Positions 33,804 through 42,268 of a stretch of DNA of 64,000 nt are shown in pieces; the stretch's first letter is position 1; every line of letters begins with the position of its first letter. The notes beneath the pieces were generated by a model. It saw nothing but the letters and a program-made list of their open reading frames with translations. It had not been told where the DNA came from and made no database searches. The position numbers and the translations under genes are program-made. Location: contig JBOHGH010000005.1 in assembly GCA_050699975.1 (NCBI GenBank), forward strand, positions 15,551 to 79,550, given 5' to 3'. The DNA is from GCA-003244245 sp050699975. Lineage in GTDB: Bacteria; Actinomycetota; Actinomycetes; Mycobacteriales; Pseudonocardiaceae.

Positions 33804-34060
33804 CGGGGCAACCCCCGATCGTCGTACAGCAGCTCGCCGTGCTCGGTGCGCAGCGTTGGCTCGCGCAGCCGCGGCGCGGTGTCACGGCCGATCGCGAGCA
33901 GCGCCTGCGCCCGAAGCTGGGTGTCGCCGTGCTCCCGGCGGACGCGTTCCAGCCGCTCCTGAACGGCCGTTGTCACGGCCTGGGTCAAGCTCTCCCCGGT
34001 CAGTTGCGCCAGCTCTCTGGTCAGCTCGTGCGTTTCATCGCTCTTGATGTTGAGGCTCAT
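33800..34060 (-). CDS. vapB: VapB-type antitoxin, PSK-family (second locus)
   Basis: 86 residues from ATG 34060 with GGAGGA about 15 bases upstream. MSLNIKSDETHELTRELAQLTGESLTQAVTTAVQERL is typical of the Rv0623/PSK-type antitoxins: an N-terminal DNA-binding part followed by a toxin-wrapping tail. An inverted repeat lies just upstream at 34084-34103. Longer frames upstream overlap the methyltransferase stop and are not supported. Confidence 0.92.
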   Translation of the reverse strand: MSLNIKSDETHELTRELAQLTGESLTQAVTTAVQERLERVRREHGDTQLRAQALLAIGRDTAPRLREPTLRTEHGELLYDDRGLPR

Positions 34061-34083
34061 CGCATCAACCACTATTCCTCCGG

Positions 34084-34103
34084 GGTAGAAAGCCGAGTCT
34101 ACC
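34084..34103. promoter_or_regulatory. Inverted repeat upstream of vapBC, candidate autoregulation operator
   Basis: GGTAGA-8-TCTACC, 24 bases before the vapB ATG. On the minus strand it includes TAGACT, which could serve as a -10 box. Such short repeats are where VapBC complexes bind. Confidence 0.5.
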
Positions 34104-34122
34104 GCGGAGGAAGTCTCGAAGG

Positions 34123-35019
34123 TCAGTGGCCGGCGGCTGGCACCGTGGCCGAGAGGATGCTGTAGAACCACGCGTCGTGCCGCAGCGCCTGGTACTGGCG
34201 GATCGAGGCGATCACATTGCCGTGCTGGACGTCGGAGCGAACACCCGTGAGGCGGCCGAACACGGCCAGCGGGTAGGTCCAGTAGGCCATGCGGTACAGC
34301 CGACGCAGGGACGGGCGGGTGTGCACCGTCACATCATCGAGCTGTGCATCGACGAATCCGGTTTCGGACAGGTGCACTAGATGTTCTTCGGGGGTGTCGA
34401 TGTCGGGAACGGCCCAGCCGTCCAGCCATTCATGGAGCAGCCGCTCGCCGGTCTGGTCGAGCGGGCGGGCGGCCCGGACGAAGTCGGCGACGACCACCCG
34501 TCCACCAGGACGCAGCAACCGGGCAGCTTCCCGGTAGAAGGCAGCCTTGCGGGGCGCGTGGCACAGGCTCTCGACCGCCCACACGATGTCGAAACTCGCA
34601 TCCGGGAAGGGCGTCGCGGTGAAATCGGCCTGTTCGAAGCGGACACGGTCGGCCAGCCCGCGCCGGGCGGCGTGGCCCCGCGCCATCGCGACCTGCTTGG
34701 CGGCCAACGTGATCCCGACGACGTCGACATCGCGCTCTTTGGCCAGCCACAGGCTGCTACCGCCGACTCCGCAACCAGCATCCAGGACGCGCTCGCCAGG
34801 CTGGATCCTCACCCGCTCCGCCAGCACCCGATTCATGTTCTTCAGCGCGTCGGTGTGACCGCGGGTGCTGTCATCGGTGTAACCGAAGTGGACCGCGAGG
34901 TTGTCGCCGTTGAGCCAGAGCACGCGATAGTCGAGCCAGGTTTCGTCGTAGTAGCCGACGATCGCCTTCGTGAGTGGGTCGGCCGGCGCTGGGTCGGACG
35001 CCTCGTCTCGGGTGGTCAT
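34123..35019 (-). CDS. SAM-dependent methyltransferase (tocopherol/sterol-type)
   Basis: 298 residues. Class I motifs: VLDAGCGVGGSSLWLA, ITLAAKQVAMARGHA, QADFTATPFPDASFDIVWAVESLCH and LLRPGGRVVVADF. The N-terminal YYDETWLDYRVLWLNGDNLAVHFGY and the C-terminal helices resemble enzymes acting on prenyl or sterol-like lipids (gamma-tocopherol C-methyltransferase group). The true substrate cannot be told. Separate from the DUF998 gene by 54 bases on the same strand. Confidence 0.85.
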   Translation of the reverse strand: MTTRDEASDPAPADPLTKAIVGYYDETWLDYRVLWLNGDNLAVHFGYTDDSTRGHTDALKNMNRVLAERVRIQPGERVLDAGCGVGGSSLWLAKERDVDVVGITLAAKQVAMARGHAARRGLADRVRFEQADFTATPFPDASFDIVWAVESLCHAPRKAAFYREAARLLRPGGRVVVADFVRAARPLDQTGERLLHEWLDGWAVPDIDTPEEHLVHLSETGFVDAQLDDVTVHTRPSLRRLYRMAYWTYPLAVFGRLTGVRSDVQHGNVIASIRQYQALRHDAWFYSILSATVPAAGH

Positions 35020-35073
35020 GGACGGCCTCCCAGTATTGATGATCGATTCAAGCCTACCGGGGTATGGGGTGGC

Positions 35074-35646
35074 TCAGCCTGGGCGGCGCCACGCCAGCAG
35101 AACCGCGGCCAGCGGCCAGAGCGCCTGGGCTCCGGCGAGGACCCGCTCAGACAGCCCCACACGCGGACCGTCGCCGAGGATTTCGAGCCCGAACCAGCCC
35201 AGCATCCCGAACAGACCTGAGGCGGCAACGAGCCAGACGGCAGGTCTTGGCGTGGTGGCGCGCCGCGCCGCCAGCGCGGGCCACAGCGACAGCGCGGGGA
35301 AGACGATCGTCGCGGCAGCGACGTGGGCAGTCGAGTCGCCGGTGACCGGTTGCGGGAAAGCGGCCAGCAAGACAGTGGCGATCCCGCCGGTGGCGAGCAG
35401 CAGACGACCCGGAACCGCTGCCGACCGCAGCCCCACAGCCGTGATCGCATGGCACACGCCGACGCCGGCCAGCGCCGTGGTCATGATCCAGCGGTCGGTG
35501 GCGCCGCGGGCAGCCAGCTCACTGATCGTTTGGCTCACCGGGTCGAAGCCACCCGCCTGCCGTGCAGCGGCGAGTTGCCAGCCACCGATCAGCAGCACCG
35601 GCGCGCAGGTCGCGGACAGCAGAGTCCACCGAGGTACGGTTCGCAC
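35074..35646 (-). CDS. DUF998 membrane protein
   Basis: 190 residues from GTG 35646. Six hydrophobic segments; the early motif GGFDPVSQTISELAARGATDRWIMT is the DUF998 signature. Function unknown. An apparent longer frame to 36021 only runs through the glgC gene on the same strand and is not used. Confidence 0.85.
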   Translation of the reverse strand: MRTVPRWTLLSATCAPVLLIGGWQLAAARQAGGFDPVSQTISELAARGATDRWIMTTALAGVGVCHAITAVGLRSAAVPGRLLLATGGIATVLLAAFPQPVTGDSTAHVAAATIVFPALSLWPALAARRATTPRPAVWLVAASGLFGMLGWFGLEILGDGPRVGLSERVLAGAQALWPLAAVLLAWRRPG

Positions 35647-35669
35647 CTTCGCCAGGCTAGCGCCACCGG

Positions 35670-36887
35670 CTACTCGGCGTGAGCGCCTTTGCCGAGCACG
35701 ACCACACCGCCACCGCTGACCGTGTAGCGCTCCCGGTCCAGCTCGGGGTCCACGCCGACCTGGGCGCCATCGGGTATCACCACGTTCTTGTCCAGGATCG
35801 CCCGACGCACCACGGCCCCCTTCCCGACCCGAACACCGGGTAACAGCACGCTGCCCTCGACGTGGGCACCGGCCTCGACCACGACGTCGCCGGACAGCAC
35901 CGAATGGCTCACCAGCGCGGCCGAGACGATCGAGCCCGCTCCCACGATCGACTCCTGGGCGCTGCCGCCCTGGACGAACTTCGCGGGCGGCAGGGGGGGC
36001 ATCGCGGTGCGGATCGGCCACGCCTGGTTGTAGAGGTTGAACACCGGATGCACCGATACGAGGTCCATGTGCGACTCGTAGTAGGTGTCCAGCGTGCCGA
36101 CGTCGCGCCAGTAGCCACAGTCCCGATCGGTGGCCCCGGGCACCACGTTGTCGGCGAAGTCATAGACCGCCGCTTCGCCGGCATCGGCCAGCATCGGGAT
36201 CACGTCGCCGCCCATGTCGTGGTCGGAGTCGTGGTTGGTGCTGTCAGCGCGCAGCGCGGACAGCAACATGTCGGTGGTGAACACGTAGTTACCCATCGAC
36301 GCGAAGGTCACCTCAGGGTCGTCCGGAGTTCCCGGTGGCACCGCCGGCTTCTCCAGAAACGCGGTGATCCGCCCGGAGGCATCAGCGCCGATACACCCGA
36401 AGGCGCTGGCCTGATCGCGCGGCACCCGGATCCCGGCGACGGTCACGCCCGCGCCGGTGGCGATGTGCTGAGCCACCATCTGCGACGGGTCCATCCGGTA
36501 CACGTGGTCGGCACCGAAGACGACGATGTATTCGGGCCGCTCGTCGTAGACAAGGTTGAGCGACTGGTAGATCGCATCCGCGCTGCCGGTATACCAGCGC
36601 GGGCCGAGCCGCTGCTGCGCGGGCACCGGGGTGATGTACTGCCCCAGCATCGACGACAGCCGCCACGTTGTGGTGATGTGCCGGTCCAGCGAGTGCGACT
36701 TGTACTGGGTAAGTACGCAGATCCGGATGTACCCGGCGTTGACCAGATTGGACAGCGCAAAGTCGATCAAACGATAGTTGCCCCCGAACGGCACGGCCGG
36801 TTTTGCCCGGTCCGCGGTGAGCGGCCACAATCGCTTACCCTCACCGCCGGCAAGGACGATGCCCAGCACGTGCGGCTGCCCTTTCAC
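35670..36887 (-). CDS. glgC: Glucose-1-phosphate adenylyltransferase
   Basis: 405 residues, typical length. Makes ADP-glucose from ATP and glucose-1-phosphate for glycogen or maltosyl-glucan synthesis. GGEGKRLWPLTADRAKPAVPF near the start, YIVVFGADHVYRMD and CGYWRDVGTLDTYYESHMDL, then left-handed beta-helix repeats from about residue 300. Divergent from glgA across a 142-base gap, as in M. tuberculosis (Rv1213/Rv1212c). Confidence 0.96.
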   Translation of the reverse strand: MKGQPHVLGIVLAGGEGKRLWPLTADRAKPAVPFGGNYRLIDFALSNLVNAGYIRICVLTQYKSHSLDRHITTTWRLSSMLGQYITPVPAQQRLGPRWYTGSADAIYQSLNLVYDERPEYIVVFGADHVYRMDPSQMVAQHIATGAGVTVAGIRVPRDQASAFGCIGADASGRITAFLEKPAVPPGTPDDPEVTFASMGNYVFTTDMLLSALRADSTNHDSDHDMGGDVIPMLADAGEAAVYDFADNVVPGATDRDCGYWRDVGTLDTYYESHMDLVSVHPVFNLYNQAWPIRTAMPPLPPAKFVQGGSAQESIVGAGSIVSAALVSHSVLSGDVVVEAGAHVEGSVLLPGVRVGKGAVVRRAILDKNVVIPDGAQVGVDPELDRERYTVSGGGVVVLGKGAHAE

Positions 36888-37029
36888 GATATGTCACCCT
36901 AGCCCCGGTTCGGCGGACGAGCCACGTGACACTCGCCAGCGGTTATGGCTGTTCATGCGTGTGTCATTTCTGGGTACACCGCCGGGGTTGATCGCCGGGT
37001 TCATCGCCGGGACGCTAGCGTGACGCGGC

Positions 37030-38199
37030 GTGCGTATCGGAGTCCTGACCCGGGAGTACCCACCCGAGGTGTACGGCGGCGCAGGGGTGCACGTCAGTCA
37101 CCTGGTGTCCGAGTTGCGGCAGCGGTGTCAGATCCAGGTGCACTGCTTCGGCGCCCCCCGTCCGGAGGCGCCCCATCTGGAGGTGTACAGCCACGCTGTT
37201 GCGCCGGGGCTCGCTGCTGCCAACCTTGCCCTGCAGACCCTGTCAGTGGACCTGGCCATGGCCGACGCGCTGGGTGACGTGGACCTGGTGCACTCGCACA
37301 CCTGGTACACGAATATGGCGGGTCACCTGGCCCGGACCCTGCACGGCGTGCCGCACGTGGTCACCGCGCACTCGCTGGAGCCCCGCAGGCCGTGGAAGGC
37401 CGAGCAGCTCGGCGGTGGATACCGAGTGTCGTCCTGGGTGGAACGCACCGCCTATGAGCACGCCGACGCGGTCATCGCGGTGAGCGACGGCATGCGCGCC
37501 GACTTGTTGGACTGCTACCCGGCCGTGCACCCCGAGCGGGTGCACGTGGTGCGCAACGGCATCGACACCAGCACCTACCGCCCGGTCGAGGAGACCGATG
37601 TGGTTCGCCGGCTCGGGGCCGACCCGGCGCGGCCGATCGTCGCGTTCCTAGGGCGGATCACCAGGCAGAAGGGAGTCGGGCACCTGCTTGCGGCGGCGCA
37701 CCACATCGATCCGGCTGCTCAGCTGCTGCTGTGCGCGGGCGCGCCGGACACCGCGGAGATCGAGGCCGAAGCCCGCACTGCCGTCGCGACGCTGTCCGCA
37801 GCGCGCCCTGGGGTGATCTGGGTGCCGGACATGCTGGCCATCGCCGACGTCCGGCAGGTGCTTTCCGCGGCCACCGTGTTCGCCTGCCCTTCGGTCTACG
37901 AGCCGCTGGGCATCGTCAATCTCGAAGCGATGGCGTGTGGTACGGCGGTGGTCGCCTCCGCTGTCGGCGGAATCCCGGAGGTTGTCGACGACGGCGTGAC
38001 CGGTCTGCTGGTGCCTTATGACGAACAGGACCCCGAAAGATTTCAGCGGAGCTTCGCGCACCGCGTCAACGAGCTACTGGCCGATCCGGACCGGGTCACG
38101 GCAATGGGCCAGGCAGGGCGCAAGCGAGCCATCACAGAGTTCTCCTGGTCCACAGTCGCCGAACGCACTGTCGATCTCTACCGCAAGCTCCTCTCCTGA
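37030..38199 (+). CDS. glgA: Glycogen/alpha-glucan synthase, GT4 type
   Basis: 389 residues from GTG 37030. GT-B fold: N-terminal REYPPEVYGGAGVHVSHLV, VSDGMRADLL, and the nucleotide-sugar domain with FLGRITRQKG, PSVYEPLGIVNLEAMACGTAVVAS and GGIPEVVDDGVTG; the E-x7-E pair is present. Mycobacterial homologues (GlgA/GlgM) use ADP-glucose to make maltose-1-phosphate or extend glucan. Divergent from glgC. Confidence 0.93.
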   Translation: MRIGVLTREYPPEVYGGAGVHVSHLVSELRQRCQIQVHCFGAPRPEAPHLEVYSHAVAPGLAAANLALQTLSVDLAMADALGDVDLVHSHTWYTNMAGHLARTLHGVPHVVTAHSLEPRRPWKAEQLGGGYRVSSWVERTAYEHADAVIAVSDGMRADLLDCYPAVHPERVHVVRNGIDTSTYRPVEETDVVRRLGADPARPIVAFLGRITRQKGVGHLLAAAHHIDPAAQLLLCAGAPDTAEIEAEARTAVATLSAARPGVIWVPDMLAIADVRQVLSAATVFACPSVYEPLGIVNLEAMACGTAVVASAVGGIPEVVDDGVTGLLVPYDEQDPERFQRSFAHRVNELLADPDRVTAMGQAGRKRAITEFSWSTVAERTVDLYRKLLS

Positions 38200-38216
38200 C
38201 CCGACCCCCCTTGCCG

Positions 38217-38277
38217 CGTTCTGGATGCAGACTGCTGTAAATAGTGCCCTGGTTGATGCATTCTGCATCCAGAACGT
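38217..38277. terminator. 15-bp perfect inverted repeat between convergent genes
   Basis: CGTTCTGGATGCAGA (38217-38231) and its exact complement (38263-38277) with a 31-base loop fill the 81-base gap between the stops of glgA and the sqdB-like gene. It could serve as a bidirectional transcription terminator. There is no T-tract, and the long loop is atypical. Confidence 0.5.
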
Positions 38278-38280
38278 GGG

Positions 38281-39429
38281 TTAGTGGGGGGAGCGCCAGT
38301 TGATGGTGGGGCGTAGGGTTGATGGGTCGGCTCGGGTTATGTGTTGCTCGACGATGCTGAAAAGGGAATCGATCAGCGTGTCGGAGAGCAGGTGCGGCGC
38401 CAAGCCCAAATCCACCAGGCCGGTGTGAATCACGTTGTAGTAGTGCTCATCGAGCTCTACCCGGGGATTGTCCAGGTACTCGATCTCCACATTCCCCGGG
38501 AAGCTGGCCGAGACGGTCTTCGCGATATCAGCGACCGACATCGCCTCGGTGATCTGGTTGAAGACCCGGAATTCGCCGGCGTCGGCCGGGTTCTCGCAGG
38601 CCAGCCGGATGCACTCGACAGTATCCCGGATGTCGATGATGCCCCTGGTCTGCCCACCCGTCCCGTAGACGGTCAGCGGGTGCCCGAGCACCGCCTGAAT
38701 CACGAACCGGTTGAGCACGGTGCCGAAGACGGCGTCGTAGTCCAACCGGGTGGCCAGCCGGGGGTCCCGCACGGTCTGATCGGTCTGCTGGCCATAGACC
38801 ACGCCCTGGTTGAGGTCGGTTGCCCGCAGCCCCCAGATCCGGCAGCCGAACTCGATGTTGTGACTGTCATGCACCTTCGAGAGGTGATAGAAGGAACCCG
38901 GCTTCTTGGGAAAGAGCATCCGGTCGGTTCGGCCGTTGTGCTCGACGGTGAGCCAGCCCTCCTCGATGTCGATGTTCGGGGTGCCGTACTCGCCCATCGT
39001 GCCGAGCTTGACCAGATGGATATCGCGATCCACCTCGGCGATCGCGAACATCACGTTCAGGGTGCCGATGACGTTGTTCGACTGGGTGTACACCGCGTGC
39101 TTGCGATCAATCATCGAGTACGGGGCCGAGCGCTGCTCGGCGTAGTGCACGATCGCGCCGGGTCGAAAACTGCGTACCGCGTCGAGGATGAACCCGGCGT
39201 CGCACAAGTCACCGACAAAGAGTTCAAGTTGCTGTCCGGAAACGTCACGCCACGCCTGTATCCGGTGCCGCAACGGCTCGATGGGCACCAGACTCTTCAG
39301 GCCCAACTCATCGTCGTAGGCGCGCCGAGCGAAATTGTCCAGGACGGCGACATGGTGGCCCCGATCCGACAGATGCAAGGCGGTCGGCCAACCCAGGTAA
39401 CCGTCACCACCAAGAATGAGGATCCGCAC
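38281..39429 (-). CDS. sqdB: UDP-sulfoquinovose synthase-like protein (Sqd1/SqdB family)
   Basis: 382 residues from GTG 39429, with GGAGGG about 8 bases upstream. Converts UDP-glucose and sulfite to UDP-sulfoquinovose in known members. Close match to plant/bacterial Sqd1: GGDGYLGWPTALHLS (NAD loop), HYAEQRSAPYSMIDRKHAV, LGTMGEYGTPNIDIEEG (catalytic Thr), SFYHLSKVHDSHN (Tyr/Lys pair), LNQGVVYG, YGTGGQTRGIIDIRDTV and FRVFNQ. All catalytic residues are present. No SqdX/SqdD glycosyltransferase is clear, but GtrA, a glycosyltransferase fusion and an epimerase follow, so a sulfonated envelope lipid or glycan is possible. Confidence 0.9.
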   Translation of the reverse strand: MRILILGGDGYLGWPTALHLSDRGHHVAVLDNFARRAYDDELGLKSLVPIEPLRHRIQAWRDVSGQQLELFVGDLCDAGFILDAVRSFRPGAIVHYAEQRSAPYSMIDRKHAVYTQSNNVIGTLNVMFAIAEVDRDIHLVKLGTMGEYGTPNIDIEEGWLTVEHNGRTDRMLFPKKPGSFYHLSKVHDSHNIEFGCRIWGLRATDLNQGVVYGQQTDQTVRDPRLATRLDYDAVFGTVLNRFVIQAVLGHPLTVYGTGGQTRGIIDIRDTVECIRLACENPADAGEFRVFNQITEAMSVADIAKTVSASFPGNVEIEYLDNPRVELDEHYYNVIHTGLVDLGLAPHLLSDTLIDSLFSIVEQHITRADPSTLRPTINWRSPH

Positions 39430-39552
39430 CGTGTTGCCCTCCAGCCGTGAACCAGCCATCAGTGGATGCATTGCCTATCAGATGACCCCGGCCAGCGCCA
39501 ACAGCGCCCGCCACCCGGGAACGGTGGCGACACCGTCTGCCAGGATGGCGGG

Positions 39553-40065
39553 GTGCTCCGACGGCTCGCCAGCTCCCGACTAGCGAGGCTGTTCACCCGG
39601 TTCGCCGCGGGCACGGCAGTGTCCACGGTCTGCAGCCAGCTGGCGTTCGTCCTGATGTTCGGGTTTATCGCAGCCTCGGCCACGGTCTCCGGAGCGGTGG
39701 CTTTCGTCGCCGGCGCGGTGCCGAACTTCCTCATCCACCGGTACTGGACGTGGCGTCGCTCCGGCCCAGTGGGGATACGGGGTGAACTGATGCCCTACCT
39801 GGTGGTGATCATATTCAGCGGTCTGGTGGCGATCGGTATCACCGCCGGCGTGGACCGGCTGATCGGCGAGACCATCAACGACCGCGCACTGCGCACCGTT
39901 GTTGTCGCGGTGGCCTTCAACGCTAGCTACTTGCCGCTTTTCATACTCAAGTTCGCGCTGCTGGACCGGCTGGTATTCGGCACTGACGAAGCCAAGCGCC
40001 GCCGTGCCCAACGCCGTCGTGACCAGCGTTCCCGCGACCAGGTGCCCACCATCACCCGGGCATAG
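39553..40065 (+). CDS. GtrA-family membrane protein
   Basis: 170 residues from GTG 39553. Four membrane helices; FTRFAAGTAVSTVCSQLAFVLMF and VPNFLIHRYWTWR match the GtrA family, whose members help flip or present polyprenyl-phosphate sugars. The last 46 codons overlap antisense the C-terminus of the glycosyltransferase fusion. The tail is strongly basic (KRRRAQRRRDQRSRDQ). Confidence 0.82.
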   Translation: MLRRLASSRLARLFTRFAAGTAVSTVCSQLAFVLMFGFIAASATVSGAVAFVAGAVPNFLIHRYWTWRRSGPVGIRGELMPYLVVIIFSGLVAIGITAGVDRLIGETINDRALRTVVVAVAFNASYLPLFILKFALLDRLVFGTDEAKRRRAQRRRDQRSRDQVPTITRA

Positions 40066-42215
40066 CGCATCCCGTACACGAGGTTGTTGCCCTTTTTGGT
40101 CTGGCCCGCGGTGCGGGCCCGCATCGTCATGGGCTGCTCCAGCACCCGGTAGCCGAACGAGATCACCCCGAGCAGCAGTTCGGAGGCCTGGTACTGGGCC
40201 TGCGTCAGCGTGACGGCGTCGGTGACCTCGGCCTTCATCGCGCGAAAACCGAACGAGGTGTCCGTCAGCCGCTGCCGGGTCAGTGCACTGGCCAGCCCCG
40301 CGAACAACCGCACTCCGACGTGGCGCACCGGGTCGGAGGTCTCCTGACGACCCAGCACTCGCGAGCCGGTGACGAAGTCGGCCTCATCGTCGATCAACGG
40401 CTGCAGCAGCAGCGGCAACTCGTCCATGTCGTACTGGCCGTCGGCGTCGGTGGTGACGATGTAGCGGGCGCCACCGTGGCGAGCCAGCCCGTAACCGAGC
40501 CGCAGCGCTGCGCCCTGACCCCGGTTGGTCGGCGCCTCGCAGACCCGGGCACCGTGCCGGCGAGCCACCACTGCGGTGCCGTCGGTGCACCCGTCGACGA
40601 TCACGAGGGTGTCCACCGGCAGACCGCAGCTCGTCGAGGGAACCGCGTCGAGCACTGCGCCGATGCCGTCGGCCTCGTCATAGGCCGCGATGACCACCAC
40701 AACCGGGGCACACCGCAGCTCTCCCGCCGACCGGGTGAACTCGGCGAGCATGGCGGTGTCCACCGGATCGGGATAGGGCTGCATCGGGGGGCTCAGCTTC
40801 AGCCGTGGGCCTGGCCTGCGCAGCGGTCCGGTGAAGGCGGTGATCCCCAGCGCCCCGGCCATCGGCAGCAGCACCAGCCCGGGCAACTGGTAGCGCCAGG
40901 AGAACTCGAAGGCCGCTGCGGTCATCAGCACGGTGACCCCGAGCCCGGCCACCAGCAGGCTGGCGGCGCGGATCCCCGATCGGCGGGCGTTGCCGACCCC
41001 GAGACCGCCGAGCAGTCCTGCGACCAGCGCCAGGCCGAGCAGCGGGCCCGGCGTGTACCCGACGGTGAGCTGGTAACCCCGCAGCACGGTGGCAAGTTCG
41101 GAGTTGACACTGATCGGGACGTCACCGAACTGGCGCACCATCGCGGCGACCTGCTGCGATTCCCACCAGTACGGGTAGGAGGTCTGGAAGTGCCACCGGT
41201 CCACTGGTACGTCCTGCGCGGCATCGAGGCGGATCGGGCGCCAACCCTTCAGGAAGTCCTTGCCCACCGCCACGGTGAGGTCGAGTGGCTGGTTGGCGAA
41301 CACCGTGCGGGCGAAGGAGGCCTGGATCGCGCCCATCGACTCGCCGGGCGGCAGCGTGACCGTCCTGACCGGGGACGCGTCGTGATGGGCGTAGTAGTCG
41401 ACGCCGAAGCGCTGGGCACGCGGCTGCACCGGGCAGATAGCGCGCTCCCACGTCCCGGCCGGGAGCCGCTCGCAGTCGGCGATGACCGCGGCGCGGCCGT
41501 AGAGCACGCTGTCGCCGGCACCACTGAGGCCCCAGCCACCGGTGGAAACCCGGTAGTAGCCGGCGTAGCCGACGAGGAGCACTGCGAAGGCTGCGACCAT
41601 CGCCGCCGCCCGCAGCCCGATCCGCCGCCAGCCAGTCCGACTGGCCCACAGCGATCCAGCGACGACCAGGTAGCCCAGTGCCGGGACCAGCATGGTGATC
41701 CCGACCAGTCGCACGATGACCGCGAAACCGATCAGGGCTCCGGCGCCGGCGGCATGCCACGGACTGGGTAGCCCGCGCCAGGTCAACACCCAGATGATCG
41801 CCACCAGCAGCGCCTGGAACCAGACGTCGGACATGATGTTGTGCTCGATCTGCAGCTGGTAGGCGTCGAGCAGCATCGGCGCGGTCGCCAGCGCAGCCAG
41901 CCAACGGCGGGCACCGTGGCGCAGCAGCAGCAGATAGATCGCCACGGCGACGCCTAGCCCGAGCAGGTGCTGCACGACTGTCACCCCGCGCAGGCCGCCC
42001 CAGGGCAGCACGACGTTGAGGATCAGGTTGTAGCCGATCGGGCGCAACCCGTCGGGACGCAGGCTGTGGATGTTGTCCAGGTAGCTGAACGAGTCGATGT
42101 AGAGGATCGCGGGCTGGTAGGCCAGCACGGTGAGCACCCGCAAGCCGGCACCCACCGCGAGCAGCCCCAGCAGCATCCAGTGCAGACGCAACCAGTGCGG
42201 CCAGCGGGAGGCCAT
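39927..42215 (-). CDS. Fusion of a multi-helix membrane domain (GT-C-like) with a GT2 glycosyltransferase
   Basis: 762 residues from ATG 42215. N-terminal ~470 residues: about ten membrane helices with an early loop acid (YIDSFSYLDNIHSL), like protein-O-mannosyl/arabinosyl transferase types. C-terminal ~240 residues: cytoplasmic GT2 domain with VVVIAAYDEADGIGAVLDAV, VIVDGCTDGTA, NRGQGAALRLGY and TTDADGQYDMDEL (DxD), as in dolichyl-phosphate sugar synthases. One protein may therefore both load a polyprenyl phosphate and transfer the sugar. It overlaps the convergent GtrA gene by 139 bases. Confidence 0.83.
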   Translation of the reverse strand: MASRWPHWLRLHWMLLGLLAVGAGLRVLTVLAYQPAILYIDSFSYLDNIHSLRPDGLRPIGYNLILNVVLPWGGLRGVTVVQHLLGLGVAVAIYLLLLRHGARRWLAALATAPMLLDAYQLQIEHNIMSDVWFQALLVAIIWVLTWRGLPSPWHAAGAGALIGFAVIVRLVGITMLVPALGYLVVAGSLWASRTGWRRIGLRAAAMVAAFAVLLVGYAGYYRVSTGGWGLSGAGDSVLYGRAAVIADCERLPAGTWERAICPVQPRAQRFGVDYYAHHDASPVRTVTLPPGESMGAIQASFARTVFANQPLDLTVAVGKDFLKGWRPIRLDAAQDVPVDRWHFQTSYPYWWESQQVAAMVRQFGDVPISVNSELATVLRGYQLTVGYTPGPLLGLALVAGLLGGLGVGNARRSGIRAASLLVAGLGVTVLMTAAAFEFSWRYQLPGLVLLPMAGALGITAFTGPLRRPGPRLKLSPPMQPYPDPVDTAMLAEFTRSAGELRCAPVVVVIAAYDEADGIGAVLDAVPSTSCGLPVDTLVIVDGCTDGTAVVARRHGARVCEAPTNRGQGAALRLGYGLARHGGARYIVTTDADGQYDMDELPLLLQPLIDDEADFVTGSRVLGRQETSDPVRHVGVRLFAGLASALTRQRLTDTSFGFRAMKAEVTDAVTLTQAQYQASELLLGVISFGYRVLEQPMTMRARTAGQTKKGNNLVYGMRYARVMVGTWSRERWSRRRWARRRLASSVPNTSRSSSANLSMKSGK

Positions 42216-42268
42216 TGTTAGTGCGCCGGAATTCGGGACGCCGGGCTCGGGTCGTGCCAGCAGGTCCG

